This document shows positions 9,450 to 16,644 of a stretch of DNA of 64,000 bases, in pieces; the stretch's first letter is position 1, and each line of letters opens with the position of its first letter. The position numbers were made by a program, and so were the translations under genes. The DNA comes from Labilithrix sp. GTDB taxonomy: Bacteria; Myxococcota_A; Polyangia; Polyangiales; Polyangiaceae. Location: the NCBI GenBank assembly GCA_019637175.1, contig JAHBWD010000002.1, positions 124,001-188,000 on the forward strand, written 5' to 3'. A model generated the notes under the pieces. The model was not told the DNA's origin and did no database searches. It saw only the letters and a program-made list of their open reading frames with translations.

Positions 9450-10642
9450 GCCGTCGCTTCGTGTGGGCGCTCGCGCTCGCGGCGCTCGCCGCGCGCGGGA
9501 CCTCCGGCGCCGCGCCTCCTCGCGCCGAGCCCCGCGATCCGCCGCGCGTCTTCTTCGGCGCCGACGGGTGGCGCGACGCGGGTCACGACGCGGTGCGCGG
9601 CGTCACCATCGGCCCGATCGAGAACGCGTATCACCCCGGCGTGGGCTACGGCAGCGAGGCCTACGGGCGAACGCTCGACGAGTGCGTGCGCGCAGGCGCG
9701 GGTTGGGTCGCGATCACGCCGTTCGGGCGCGTCGGCGATCTCGCCGGGCGCGGGGTCGATCCCTCGTTCGAGCAGCCGTTCGAGAAGAATCGCGACGACG
9801 TGAGGCGCGCGATCGAGATGGCGCACGCGCGCGGCCTCGCGGTCATGCTCGTCCCTCACTTGTGGGTCGAGTCGGGCGAGTGGCGCGCGAAGATCGATCC
9901 GCCGACCGACGCCGCTTGGGGTGCCTGGACGGAGAGCTACGGCGCGTTCGTGCGCGGCTGGGCCGAGGTCGCCGCGGTCGCCGGCGTCGATCTCTTCTCC
10001 GTCGGCGTCGAGCTCCGCTCGTGGGTCACGACGACGCGCGCGCCGAGCTTCGCCGCGCTGGTACGCTCGATACGTGCGATCTACAAGGGTCCCCTGACCT
10101 ACTCGGGCAACTGGGACGACGTCGAAGACACCGTCGTGCTCGGCGAGCTCGACGTGATCGGCGTCAACGCGTTCTATCCCCTCGCCGACAAGGACGGCGC
10201 CTCCTTCGACGCGCTGCTCGAGGGCGGAAGGCGCGTGCGCGATCGCGTCCGCCGACTCGCCGACACGTGGCAGAAGCCCGTCTTGTTCACCGAGATCGGG
10301 TACACGACGCGGCGCGATCCCGCGATTCGTCCGTGGGAGTGGCCCGACGACATGAAGCACGTGCGCGTCGACGAGCGCGCCCAGGCCGACGCGTATCGCG
10401 CGCTGCTCGCGCCGCTGCTCGACGAGCCGCGCTTCATGGGCTTCTTCGTCTGGCGCGTCTACGCCGATCCCGACGACGTCTCCCAGGAAGCGGAGTGGGG
10501 ATTCTCCCCTCGCGGCAAGCTCGCCGAGCTCGTGGTGCGCGACGCGTTCGCGACGCGCTGGGCGAGCGACACGACGCGTCGATGGGGCTGGGCGCCGGCG
10601 GCGCGCGTCCCCGGCCTCTTGCCGTGGGCCGCGCTTCGATAA
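9446..10642 (+). CDS. Secreted GH113-like TIM-barrel glycoside hydrolase
   Basis: 398 residues with a signal peptide at 1-25. The barrel resembles GH113 beta-mannanase-like proteins: WVAITPFGRV strand, VGVELRS with candidate acid/base E189, VNAFYPLADKDG, and TEIGYTT with candidate nucleophile E283. The start is the ATG that overlaps the preceding TGA by four bases. An open frame runs far upstream on the same strand but lies over the PEGA gene and is not coding. A deacetylase follows, so both may trim a cell-surface or prey polysaccharide; this is inference. Confidence 0.7.
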   Translation: MSRRFVWALALAALAARGTSGAAPPRAEPRDPPRVFFGADGWRDAGHDAVRGVTIGPIENAYHPGVGYGSEAYGRTLDECVRAGAGWVAITPFGRVGDLAGRGVDPSFEQPFEKNRDDVRRAIEMAHARGLAVMLVPHLWVESGEWRAKIDPPTDAAWGAWTESYGAFVRGWAEVAAVAGVDLFSVGVELRSWVTTTRAPSFAALVRSIRAIYKGPLTYSGNWDDVEDTVVLGELDVIGVNAFYPLADKDGASFDALLEGGRRVRDRVRRLADTWQKPVLFTEIGYTTRRDPAIRPWEWPDDMKHVRVDERAQADAYRALLAPLLDEPRFMGFFVWRVYADPDDVSQEAEWGFSPRGKLAELVVRDAFATRWASDTTRRWGWAPAARVPGLLPWAALR

Positions 10643-10701
10643 GCGCGTACGCACGTTCTTGGCCGGCGACCGATCGCGTTTCGTACGATCGACCGCGAGG
10701 C

Positions 10702-11796
10702 ATGCCGAGCATCTTTCGCGCGTTCGTGCTCGCTGGGAGCGTCGCCGCCGGCTCGTGGGTCGGGCTCGATCGGCCCGACGCCGAATCGACGCGCGATCTC
10801 GCGCAGCGCGGGCTGAGCTCGGGGGCGCGCTATCTCGCGACCTTGTCGGCGCCTGCCGTGCCCGAGACGCCGGCGCCGGCGACGAGCGCGCTGCCGCCGG
10901 AGGGGCCGATCGAGTTCGGCCCGCTGCCGCAGCATCGCGATCCCGAGAGCGTCCCTTCGCACGCCGGGCCGTGGCCGACGCTCAACCCCGAGGCGAGCAT
11001 CGCGAAGGCGTGGATGGTCGCCGAGGGACCGGCGTACGAGCCCGGCGATCGCCGGCGCCTCGTGACGTTGACCTTCGACGACGGACCTTTCCCCGAGACG
11101 ACGCCCGCGGTGCTCCGCGCGCTCGCGCGTCAGAAGATTCGCGCGGCCTTCTTCGTCGTCGGTCGCTACCTCGACGGCGACGACGAGCGCGCCGTGCAGT
11201 CGCGCGCGACGCTCGAGAAGGTCGCCGCCGCGGGGCACATCATCGGCAACCACACGCACGATCACGCGCACCTCGCGGCGATCACGCACACGCAGGTCCT
11301 CGATCAGATCGATCGCGGCGCGGCGTCGATCGAGCGCGTGACGGGCAAGCGCCCGGTGTTCTTCCGTCCGCCGTTCGGAGAGCTCGACGACTTCGGCCAG
11401 CAGGCGGTCCGCGATCGCAACCTCGATCTTCTCCTCTGGAGCGTCGAGAAGCAGGACATGACGCGCGAAGACTCGAAGGAGGTCTTCCGCGAGCTGGTCG
11501 CGCAGATCGAATACAAGGAAGGCGGCATCGTGTTGCTCCACGACATCCGCTGGACGTCCGTGCGTGTCTTGCGCGAGCTGCTCGGCTGGCTCGAAGAGCG
11601 CAAGTACGATCCGAAGAAGCCGCAGCGGCTCGGCTACGAGGTCGTCGATCTGCCCACGTACCTCCGCGCGGTCGCGGCGTCGCCGCTGCCGTACGAGTCG
11701 CGGGATGAGCTGGAGCGCGTGAGGGAGGCTGCGTATCGGGCGAGGCATCCGAATGCGACGGCCAAGGGGACGCGCGCCAAGCCCGGCGACAGCTGA
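10702..11796 (+). CDS. Polysaccharide deacetylase (NodB/CE4)
   Basis: 364 residues. A short N-terminal hydrophobic segment suggests export or anchoring, followed by a proline/alanine-rich linker. The NodB domain shows motif 1 TFDDGP (124-129, catalytic base and metal Asp), motif 2 HTHDHAH (184-190), motif 3 RPPFGE and motif 5 LLHD. CE4 enzymes remove N-acetyl or O-acetyl groups from peptidoglycan, chitin or xylan. The start is ATG 10702, giving a plausible signal segment. The open frame further upstream is a shadow of the glycosidase. Confidence 0.88.
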   Translation: MPSIFRAFVLAGSVAAGSWVGLDRPDAESTRDLAQRGLSSGARYLATLSAPAVPETPAPATSALPPEGPIEFGPLPQHRDPESVPSHAGPWPTLNPEASIAKAWMVAEGPAYEPGDRRRLVTLTFDDGPFPETTPAVLRALARQKIRAAFFVVGRYLDGDDERAVQSRATLEKVAAAGHIIGNHTHDHAHLAAITHTQVLDQIDRGAASIERVTGKRPVFFRPPFGELDDFGQQAVRDRNLDLLLWSVEKQDMTREDSKEVFRELVAQIEYKEGGIVLLHDIRWTSVRVLRELLGWLEERKYDPKKPQRLGYEVVDLPTYLRAVAASPLPYESRDELERVREAAYRARHPNATAKGTRAKPGDS

Positions 11797-11803
11797 GAAG
11801 GCG

Positions 11804-12004
11804 ACGCGCAACGCGCAACGCGCAACGCGCAACGCGCAACGCGCAACGCGCAACGCGCAACGCGCAACGCGCACGCGCACGCGCAACGCGCGACGCGCGA
11901 CGCGAGAGCGAAAGCGAAAGCGAAAGCTGAGAGCGGGAGCGGGAGCGGGAGCGAGTGCGAGTGCGAGTGCGAGTGCGAGTGCGAGTGCGAGTGCGCGTGC
12001 GGGA
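11804..12004 (+). repeat. Composite tandem repeats: ACGCGCA heptamers then GCGAAA/GCGGGA/GCGAGT hexamers
   Basis: Ten perfect copies of the 7-base unit ACGCGCA run from 11804 to 11873, followed by degenerate copies to about 11900. Hexamers follow: GCGAAA x3 (from 11908), GCGGGA x3 (11933-11950) and GCGAGT x7 (11951-11992). The array lies directly after the deacetylase stop and directly before the four-helix-bundle unit. A complementary array of the same heptamer closes the cassette at 13.12-13.27 kb. There are no spacers, so this is not CRISPR. Confidence 0.95.
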
Positions 12005-12053
12005 GGGGAGCGCTGGGGGCTCGCTCGGGATTCTCGATTTTCGCCTCGTGCTC

Positions 12054-12142
12054 GGGCTCGTCAAGGACGCTTCGCGCCGCGCGCCTTCGGCGCGCGGTGA
12101 CGTTCGGTCGCTTCGCTCCCTCACGTCATCCTTGACGAGCCC
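12054..12142 (+). other. Three-way-junction palindrome upstream of the four-helix-bundle gene (copy 1)
   Basis: The outer stem GGGCTCGTCAAGGA (12054-12067) pairs perfectly over 14 bases with TCCTTGACGAGCCC (12129-12142). It encloses a 9-bp hairpin CCGCGCGCC-TTC-GGCGCGCGG (12077-12097) and a second stem TGACGT/ACGTCA (12098-12103/12123-12128). A homologous element in the opposite orientation at 12963-13050 keeps all three stems, with one G-C to C-G compensatory change. It may act as a structured 5' RNA of the gene 58 bases downstream, or as a DNA end recognised by a recombinase. Confidence 0.75.
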
Positions 12143-12200
12143 TGCGCGCGAGGCGGCGGGGGTTCGTCCCTTCGGGAGAGGGGGCGGAAGGAGAATGACG

Positions 12201-12527
12201 ATGTTGAGGATTCACTTGGTGATCCGAGAGCTGGTTCGGTCGACGGCCGATACGGCGCGGCAGATCGAGCGGTGCGACCGAAGCCTCGCCGCGCAGTTTC
12301 GAAATGCGCTGGGAAGCGCAGGGCTGAACACCGTCGAGGGCAGCGACCAGCGCGGAGGGCGACGGGGCTCGCACTATTCGATCGCGCTCGGATCCGCGCG
12401 GGAAGCGTGGGAGGCCCTGAACATCGCAGCCGGGTGGGGCTACATCGCAGAGCCTTCCGATGAGCTGCGCGAGAAGTTCAATCACGTCATCGGTACGCTC
12501 CACCGCGTCGTGTATCCGCGGCGATGA
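12201..12527 (+). CDS. Four-helix-bundle protein of the S23/23S-rRNA-IVP family
   Basis: 108 residues. It contains the family core LNTVEGSDQRGG (usual form LNIAEGSGR..G), then IALGSAREAWEALN and GWGYI. The family (PF05635-like) was first seen in intervening sequences of 23S rRNA, and it is related in fold to the Avd accessory protein of diversity-generating retroelements; both act with RNA. Start: ATG 12201 has AAGGAGA six bases upstream, while the ATG at 12195 is too close to it. ATGTTGAG is also the conserved start of the decayed copy. The gene is stand-alone, not inside an rRNA, and is preceded by the repeat array and junction palindrome. Function here is unknown. Confidence 0.85.
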   Translation: MLRIHLVIRELVRSTADTARQIERCDRSLAAQFRNALGSAGLNTVEGSDQRGGRRGSHYSIALGSAREAWEALNIAAGWGYIAEPSDELREKFNHVIGTLHRVVYPRR

Positions 12528-12594
12528 ACGCCGGGCTCGCGGCGCGGCAGCTTCGGCCGCCGCGCAGGAGCTTCACCGATGAGAGCCGACGTTC

Positions 12595-12896
12595 TTAATA
12601 AAGATGGCGATATTCGTGCCGCAGCCCGTCATCAGTTCGAGTCGGGAACTTCCGGCAGGTGACCCCACGCCCGAGCCGTCCTACGAGCGCCGCAGCACTC
12701 TCCCGCCCCGACCCCATCGCCAGCGTTGAAGCGCGCGGCGCTTCCCGCGCGTGGCTCCCCTCCGCGATGTTCAGCGCCGCCGTTCATCGCCCGCCTCCAC
12801 AACTGACGCGCCAGATCCGAATCGACCTGCTCCAACCTCTGCATCACCGGACGAAGCTCCGCCGACACCACCGCGATATCGGAACGCTCTCAACAT
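12595..12896 (-). pseudogene. Decayed second copy of the four-helix-bundle gene
   Basis: Reading the minus strand from an ATGTTGAG start at 12896, the family sequence is spread over three frames. DIAVVSAELRPVMQRLEQVD and LARQLWRRA lie in one frame, ALNIAEGSHAR and LAMGSGRES in the next, and ARAWGHLPEVPDSN back in another. At least three frameshifts are needed, and a stop TAA ends the homology near 12595. It is convergent with the intact gene and has its own upstream junction palindrome and heptamer array, so it is a whole second unit rather than a random fragment. Confidence 0.75.
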
Positions 12897-12962
12897 GCTC
12901 TCTCCTCTGCTTTCCACCCCGAGCCTCTCTCCGCTCGGCGCCGAAGGCCGCCTCCGCGCGCA

Positions 12963-13050
12963 GCGCTCGTCAAAAAGGATTGACGTGAGGGCAAGAAGCG
13001 ACCGGAACGTCACCGCGCCGAAGGCGCGCGGAAGCGTCCTTGACGAGCGC
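12963..13050 (-). other. Three-way-junction palindrome (copy 2, inverted)
   Basis: GCGCTCGTCAA (12963-12973) pairs with TTGACGAGCGC (13040-13050). Inside are TGACGT/ACGTCA (12981-12986/13007-13012) and CGCGCC-GAA-GGCGCG (13014-13028). The reverse complement aligns with copy 1 along its length, including about 40 bases of flank (CTCGCTCGG and GTGCTCG motifs). It lies 66 bases upstream of the decayed four-helix-bundle gene, matching the 58-base spacing in the intact unit. Confidence 0.75.
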
Positions 13051-13119
13051 GAGCACGGAGGCATCCTCGAAATGCCGAGCGAGAGAAGTAAGATCCCCAC
13101 CCTCCACATCGCACAACGC

Positions 13120-13265
13120 CCATCGCGTCCGCGTCACGCGTCACGCGTCGCGCGTCCGCGTTGCGCGTTGCGCGTCCGCGTCGCGCGTTGCGCGTTCGCG
13201 TTGCGCGTTCGCGTTGCGCGTTCGCGTTGCGCGTTCGCGTTGCGCGTTGCGCGTTGCGCGCCGCG
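13120..13265 (-). repeat. GCGTTGC/GCGTTC tandem array, complement of the 11.8-kb array
   Basis: Read on the minus strand this is the same GCGCAAC heptamer family as at 11.8 kb. Here it is mixed with GCGAAC hexamers in a 13-base higher-order period (about four copies between 13183 and 13243) and degenerate CGCGTCAC copies before 13160. It stops just before the stop codon of the lipoprotein gene at 13269. Confidence 0.9.
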
Positions 13266-13268
13266 CGC

Positions 13269-13934
13269 TCAGTTCTGAAAGCAGTACAAACGCCGCTGCT
13301 GCCCGCACCCGTCGACGCCCGCCGTCGTCCACGCCGCGCCCGTCGCGCTGCTGTCGCCGACGCGACCGTTCGTGCCGGTCGTCCACTTGTCACAGTCGTT
13401 CGTGAGGTAGCGGCCGTTCGTGCCCGAGCCCGTCCAGACGCGGCTCGCGGCGACCTGCGCGCCGCTCTCGTCGCGGTCGATCGCGTGCCGGAGCGTCCCG
13501 CTCACGAGCTCGATCTTGTTGAGCGCCACCATCTCGCCGCTCCGCAGGTACCACGGCCCCGCGCTCGTCACGCGGTCGGCCGCGTGCGGGCCGCTCGGTC
13601 CGTTCGAGAGCCACGCCACCCACGCGCCACCGAGACCAGCCGCGGTCGCGAGCCCGGCGCACCGAGCGTCGGCTCCGGTGAGGCCTCCCGTGTTGGCGAC
13701 CGTCGTCGTCGACGACACGAAGACGATCGGTCCCGCGGGACCCGCTTCCGCCTCCGTCGCAGCGTCGCGCTCTCCGCCGTCGCCGCCCGCGTCGACCTTC
13801 AAGAGCGTCGCGTCGCCTCCCTCGGGGAGATCGGCGCGCGGCGGGAGCGGGATCTCCGTCTCGCTCTCGGACGCCGACGTCGCGCACCCGGCGACGACGA
13901 GGAGCACCGCTGCTGTCCCACGAACGATCCGCAT
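13269..13934 (-). CDS. Lipoprotein with DUF1554 (C-type-lectin-like) domain
   Basis: 221 residues with a lipoprotein signal (LLVVAGCATS), a 50-residue acidic Gly/Asp-rich linker, and then a domain starting at SSTTTVANTGGLTGADARC. CAGLATAAGLGGAWVAWLS, RVWTGSGTNG and the terminal CGQQRRLYC match DUF1554, a domain of surface lipoproteins of myxobacteria and Leptospira. Cysteines probably form disulfides outside the cell. The stop codon abuts the heptamer array, so the cassette inserted just after this gene. Confidence 0.75.
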   Translation of the reverse strand: MRIVRGTAAVLLVVAGCATSASESETEIPLPPRADLPEGGDATLLKVDAGGDGGERDAATEAEAGPAGPIVFVSSTTTVANTGGLTGADARCAGLATAAGLGGAWVAWLSNGPSGPHAADRVTSAGPWYLRSGEMVALNKIELVSGTLRHAIDRDESGAQVAASRVWTGSGTNGRYLTNDCDKWTTGTNGRVGDSSATGAAWTTAGVDGCGQQRRLYCFQN

Positions 13935-13993
13935 CCCTCCTCGTGGAGTATACGGTCGCACGTCGCGACCGCCACCTCGCCCGAGCGGTACGA

Positions 13994-14695
13994 TCAGCCG
14001 CCGCCGATGGATTCGCAGATCTGCGATTCTTTGCCGACGAACTTCCCGTCGCGAGCCTGAACCTCGCAATAGCCGCCGCCGCGCACCTGATCGACATACT
14101 GAACGACGGCCGCGTTCGACCACTCCCGCGCGCCGTCGAAGCGCGCGCGGATGACGCCGTTCTTGTCGATGACCCACGTCTCTGGATAGAGCGTCGTGCC
14201 GAACTTGCCCGTCACCGTCTTCGCGTCGGGATCGATCAAGACGGCGAAAGGCGGCTCCTCTTTCAAGACCGACTTCAACGTCGCCATCGCGTCTTCGGCC
14301 GTCTCGTCGGTGGAGATCGTCACGACCGCGACGTCGCTCTTCGGCTTCAAGATTCTCGCGAGATCCGCGACCTCGGGCATCTCTTCCATGCAGGGCCCGC
14401 ACGTCTTCGTCCAGAAGTTCAAGACGACGACCTTGCCCCGATAGCTCTCGAGCGAGACCTCGTGACCGCGCACGTCTTTGAGCTTGAACGAAGGCGCCGT
14501 GCGCTCGTAGCCCGCGTAGTGCGGTCGCAAGAGGCACGTCGCGCTGCATCGCCGCCGCGTCTCGCCTTCCTTCGCGACCGACACGAAGCTGTACACGCCG
14601 AGCGCCGCGATGAAGACGAACGCCGCGTGCCCAAGAGGTGCGAAGGGGCTCTTCCCGTTGTCTTTGTCGTTCGCCACGCGGAAGCAGCATGGCAC
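13994..14695 (-). CDS. TlpA/ResA-like membrane-anchored thioredoxin
   Basis: 233 residues from ATG 14695, or about 226 from a GTG at 14677. An N-terminal membrane helix is followed by a short CxxxC segment (C50, C54), then a thioredoxin fold with VVLNFWTKTCGPCMEEMP (active-site C99/C102) and the cis-Pro region LYPETWVIDKNGVI. The family works in the periplasm, reducing cytochrome c haem-site cysteines or other disulfides. The large set of multihaem cytochromes in this genome makes cytochrome maturation a reasonable guess. Transcribed towards the DUF1554 gene, 59 bases apart. Confidence 0.8.
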   Translation of the reverse strand: MPCCFRVANDKDNGKSPFAPLGHAAFVFIAALGVYSFVSVAKEGETRRRCSATCLLRPHYAGYERTAPSFKLKDVRGHEVSLESYRGKVVVLNFWTKTCGPCMEEMPEVADLARILKPKSDVAVVTISTDETAEDAMATLKSVLKEEPPFAVLIDPDAKTVTGKFGTTLYPETWVIDKNGVIRARFDGAREWSNAAVVQYVDQVRGGGYCEVQARDGKFVGKESQICESIGGG

Positions 14696-14765
14696 AAAAG
14701 GAGGAACGTTTCCGATGTAGGCGATCGGTAGATATGTCGCACTCCGCCGTGATAAGGGAGTGACG

Positions 14766-16145
14766 ATGGCCCAGAGCCCCGAACGACCGAAGGCGGCGCT
14801 CGTCGCCGTCCACCTGCCGGAGGCGGACGACGTCGACTTTCGCTCGAGCCTCGAAGAGCTCGAGCGGCTCGTCTCGACCTTGGGCTATCGCGTCGTCGCC
14901 AAGATCACGCAGACGCGCGCGCACCTCGAAGCGGCCGCGGTGCTCGGCGAAGGCAAGCTGAAGGAGCTCGGCGACCTCACCGGAGGCGCCGGCGAAATCG
15001 GTTCGACCGCGCCGAAGCGCAAAGACAAGGCGCGCCTCAAGCGCGAGCAGCTCGCCCACGACGACGACGACGCGCAAGACGCGCAAGACGACGAAGCGCA
15101 AGACGACGAAGCGCAGGCCGAGCCGAAGATCGCGCTCGTCGCGGTCGATCATGATCTGTCGCCGAGCCAGGCGCGCAACCTCGAACGCGCGACGGGCTCG
15201 CAGGTCTTCGATCGCACCGGCGTCATCATCGAGATCTTTCATCGCCACGCGAAGAGCCGCGAAGCGCGCTTGCAGGTCGAGATCGCGCGGCTCAACTACG
15301 CCGCCCCCCGCATGCGCGAGTCGCCCGGAGGCAAGGAGCGCCAGCGCGGACGCGGCGCGGGCGAGGCGGCGCTCGAGCTCGATCGACGCAAGGTTCGCGA
15401 TCGCATCGCCGAGCTGCGCGAAGAGCTCGCGGCGGTGCAGCGCGATCAGGGCGTTCGCCGCGCGCACCGCCAGCAGGCCCGTCGCGTCGCGCTCGTCGGC
15501 TACACCAACGCGGGCAAGTCGTCGCTCATGCGCGCGCTCACGGGCAGCGACGTGTACGTCGAGAACAAGCTCTTCGCCACGCTCGACACGACGGTCCGCG
15601 CGCTCCAGCCGGAGGCGAAGCCGCGCATCCTGGTGAGCGATACCGTCGGCTTCATCAAGAAGCTGCCGCACGATCTCGTCGCGAGCTTCAAGTCGACGCT
15701 CGACGAAGCGCTCGAGGCCTCGCACCTCCTCCACATCGTCGACGCTTCCGATCCGTCGTGGGAGTCGCAGCGTGAGGTCACGCGCGACGTCCTCGCGGAG
15801 ATCGGCGCGGGCGAAGTTCCTTCGACCCTCGTGATGAACAAGATCGATCTCGTCGTGCCCGCCGAGCTCGCGCGCCTACGCCTTCGTTTCCCCGACGCGT
15901 GGTTCGTCTCCGCCCACGACCGCGCGCACGTCGCGTCGGTCCGCGAGCGCATCATCGCCGTCTTCGAGGGCGCGTACGTCGAAGAGGAGATCGTCGTCCC
16001 GTACGATCGCCAGGCCGTCCTCAGCGAGATGCACGACTCCGGGCGCGTCGCCGCCGAGCGCTACGAGGAAGCCGGCATCCACGTCACGTTCCGCGCCGAG
16101 CGCGAGACGATCGCGCGCGTCCGCGCCCGCTTGGGAAAGGCCTGA
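14766..16145 (+). CDS. hflX: GTPase HflX
   Basis: 459 residues. The HflX N-terminal domain with the glycine-rich GGKERQRGRGAGE segment is followed by the G domain: G1 GYTNAGKSS (245-253), G3 DTVGF, G4 NKID. HflX splits stalled 70S ribosomes after heat stress. The start is ATG 14766 with GGGAG just upstream, in preference to the GTG at 14760. Oddity: between N-terminal subdomains there is a low-complexity acidic insert (about residues 99-118, Asp/Ala/Gln/Glu) encoded by short GACGAAGCGCAA-type direct repeats. Confidence 0.92.
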   Translation: MAQSPERPKAALVAVHLPEADDVDFRSSLEELERLVSTLGYRVVAKITQTRAHLEAAAVLGEGKLKELGDLTGGAGEIGSTAPKRKDKARLKREQLAHDDDDAQDAQDDEAQDDEAQAEPKIALVAVDHDLSPSQARNLERATGSQVFDRTGVIIEIFHRHAKSREARLQVEIARLNYAAPRMRESPGGKERQRGRGAGEAALELDRRKVRDRIAELREELAAVQRDQGVRRAHRQQARRVALVGYTNAGKSSLMRALTGSDVYVENKLFATLDTTVRALQPEAKPRILVSDTVGFIKKLPHDLVASFKSTLDEALEASHLLHIVDASDPSWESQREVTRDVLAEIGAGEVPSTLVMNKIDLVVPAELARLRLRFPDAWFVSAHDRAHVASVRERIIAVFEGAYVEEEIVVPYDRQAVLSEMHDSGRVAAERYEEAGIHVTFRAERETIARVRARLGKA

Positions 16146-16166
16146 TCGCCGCGCTATATCCGAGCG

Positions 16167-16637
16167 ATGGCCAGGGCGCGCCCGAGCGGTCTCCTCGAAG
16201 CGCTTGCTGCGGCGGTCGTGGCCGTGGCGGTCGCCTGCTCGAGAGACGTTCCGGCGGTCTCGGATGGCGGTCCGCTCGGTAGCACGAAAGGGGCGACCGA
16301 GTGTCCCGGCGTCAGCACGACGTGCGACCTCACCAACGGCGAACGGTGCTGCTTCGCGCCCGACTCGGGCACTGGCGCGTGCGCGACGTCGTGCTCGCCG
16401 GGCAGCTACAGCTTCGTCTGCGACGACTCGATGGACTGTCCGGAGGCCTCGCGCTGCTGCGTCGATTCGCTCGTTGGCGGCTCCTACTGCGCGCCCCGGT
16501 GCGGAGCAGACCAGCTCTGTCGAACGAACGACGAGTGCGCGCAAGGCGTCGCCTGTCTGCCGATGCTGTGTCGAGGCCGCGCGACAGGAACGTGCGGCGT
16601 TCCCCGTGAGGTGGTGACGAGCTTCTGCAATCCTTGA
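16167..16637 (+). CDS. Cysteine-rich lipoprotein
   Basis: 156 residues. The N-terminal hydrophobic stretch ends in VAVACSRD, a lipobox. The mature part has about 20 cysteines in repeated CC and CxxxxxC arrangements (GERCCFAPDSG, ASRCCVDSL), a style shared by many myxobacterial surface lipoproteins, including the one at 22.3-23.1 kb. Disulfide-rich surface protein of unknown role. Convergent with the radical SAM gene, eight bases between stops. Confidence 0.65.
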   Translation: MARARPSGLLEALAAAVVAVAVACSRDVPAVSDGGPLGSTKGATECPGVSTTCDLTNGERCCFAPDSGTGACATSCSPGSYSFVCDDSMDCPEASRCCVDSLVGGSYCAPRCGADQLCRTNDECAQGVACLPMLCRGRATGTCGVPREVVTSFCNP

Positions 16638-16644
16638 TCGACCG

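Noticed and set aside
11804..11900. Regular short repeats that might be taken for a CRISPR array
   Set aside because: The units are 7 bases and contiguous with no unique spacers, and no cas genes occur in the window.
11753..12100. Open frames through the heptamer and hexamer arrays (Arg/Ala/Ser-only proteins)
   Set aside because: They consist only of translated tandem repeats, have no ribosome-binding sites, and run over the palindrome.
12201..12527. A 23S rRNA intervening sequence carrying the S23 protein
   Set aside because: No 23S rRNA sequence flanks the gene; it lies between a deacetylase and a lipoprotein gene.
11797..13268. A diversity-generating retroelement (because the protein resembles Avd)
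   Set aside because: No reverse transcriptase, template repeat or variable-repeat target gene is present in the window.
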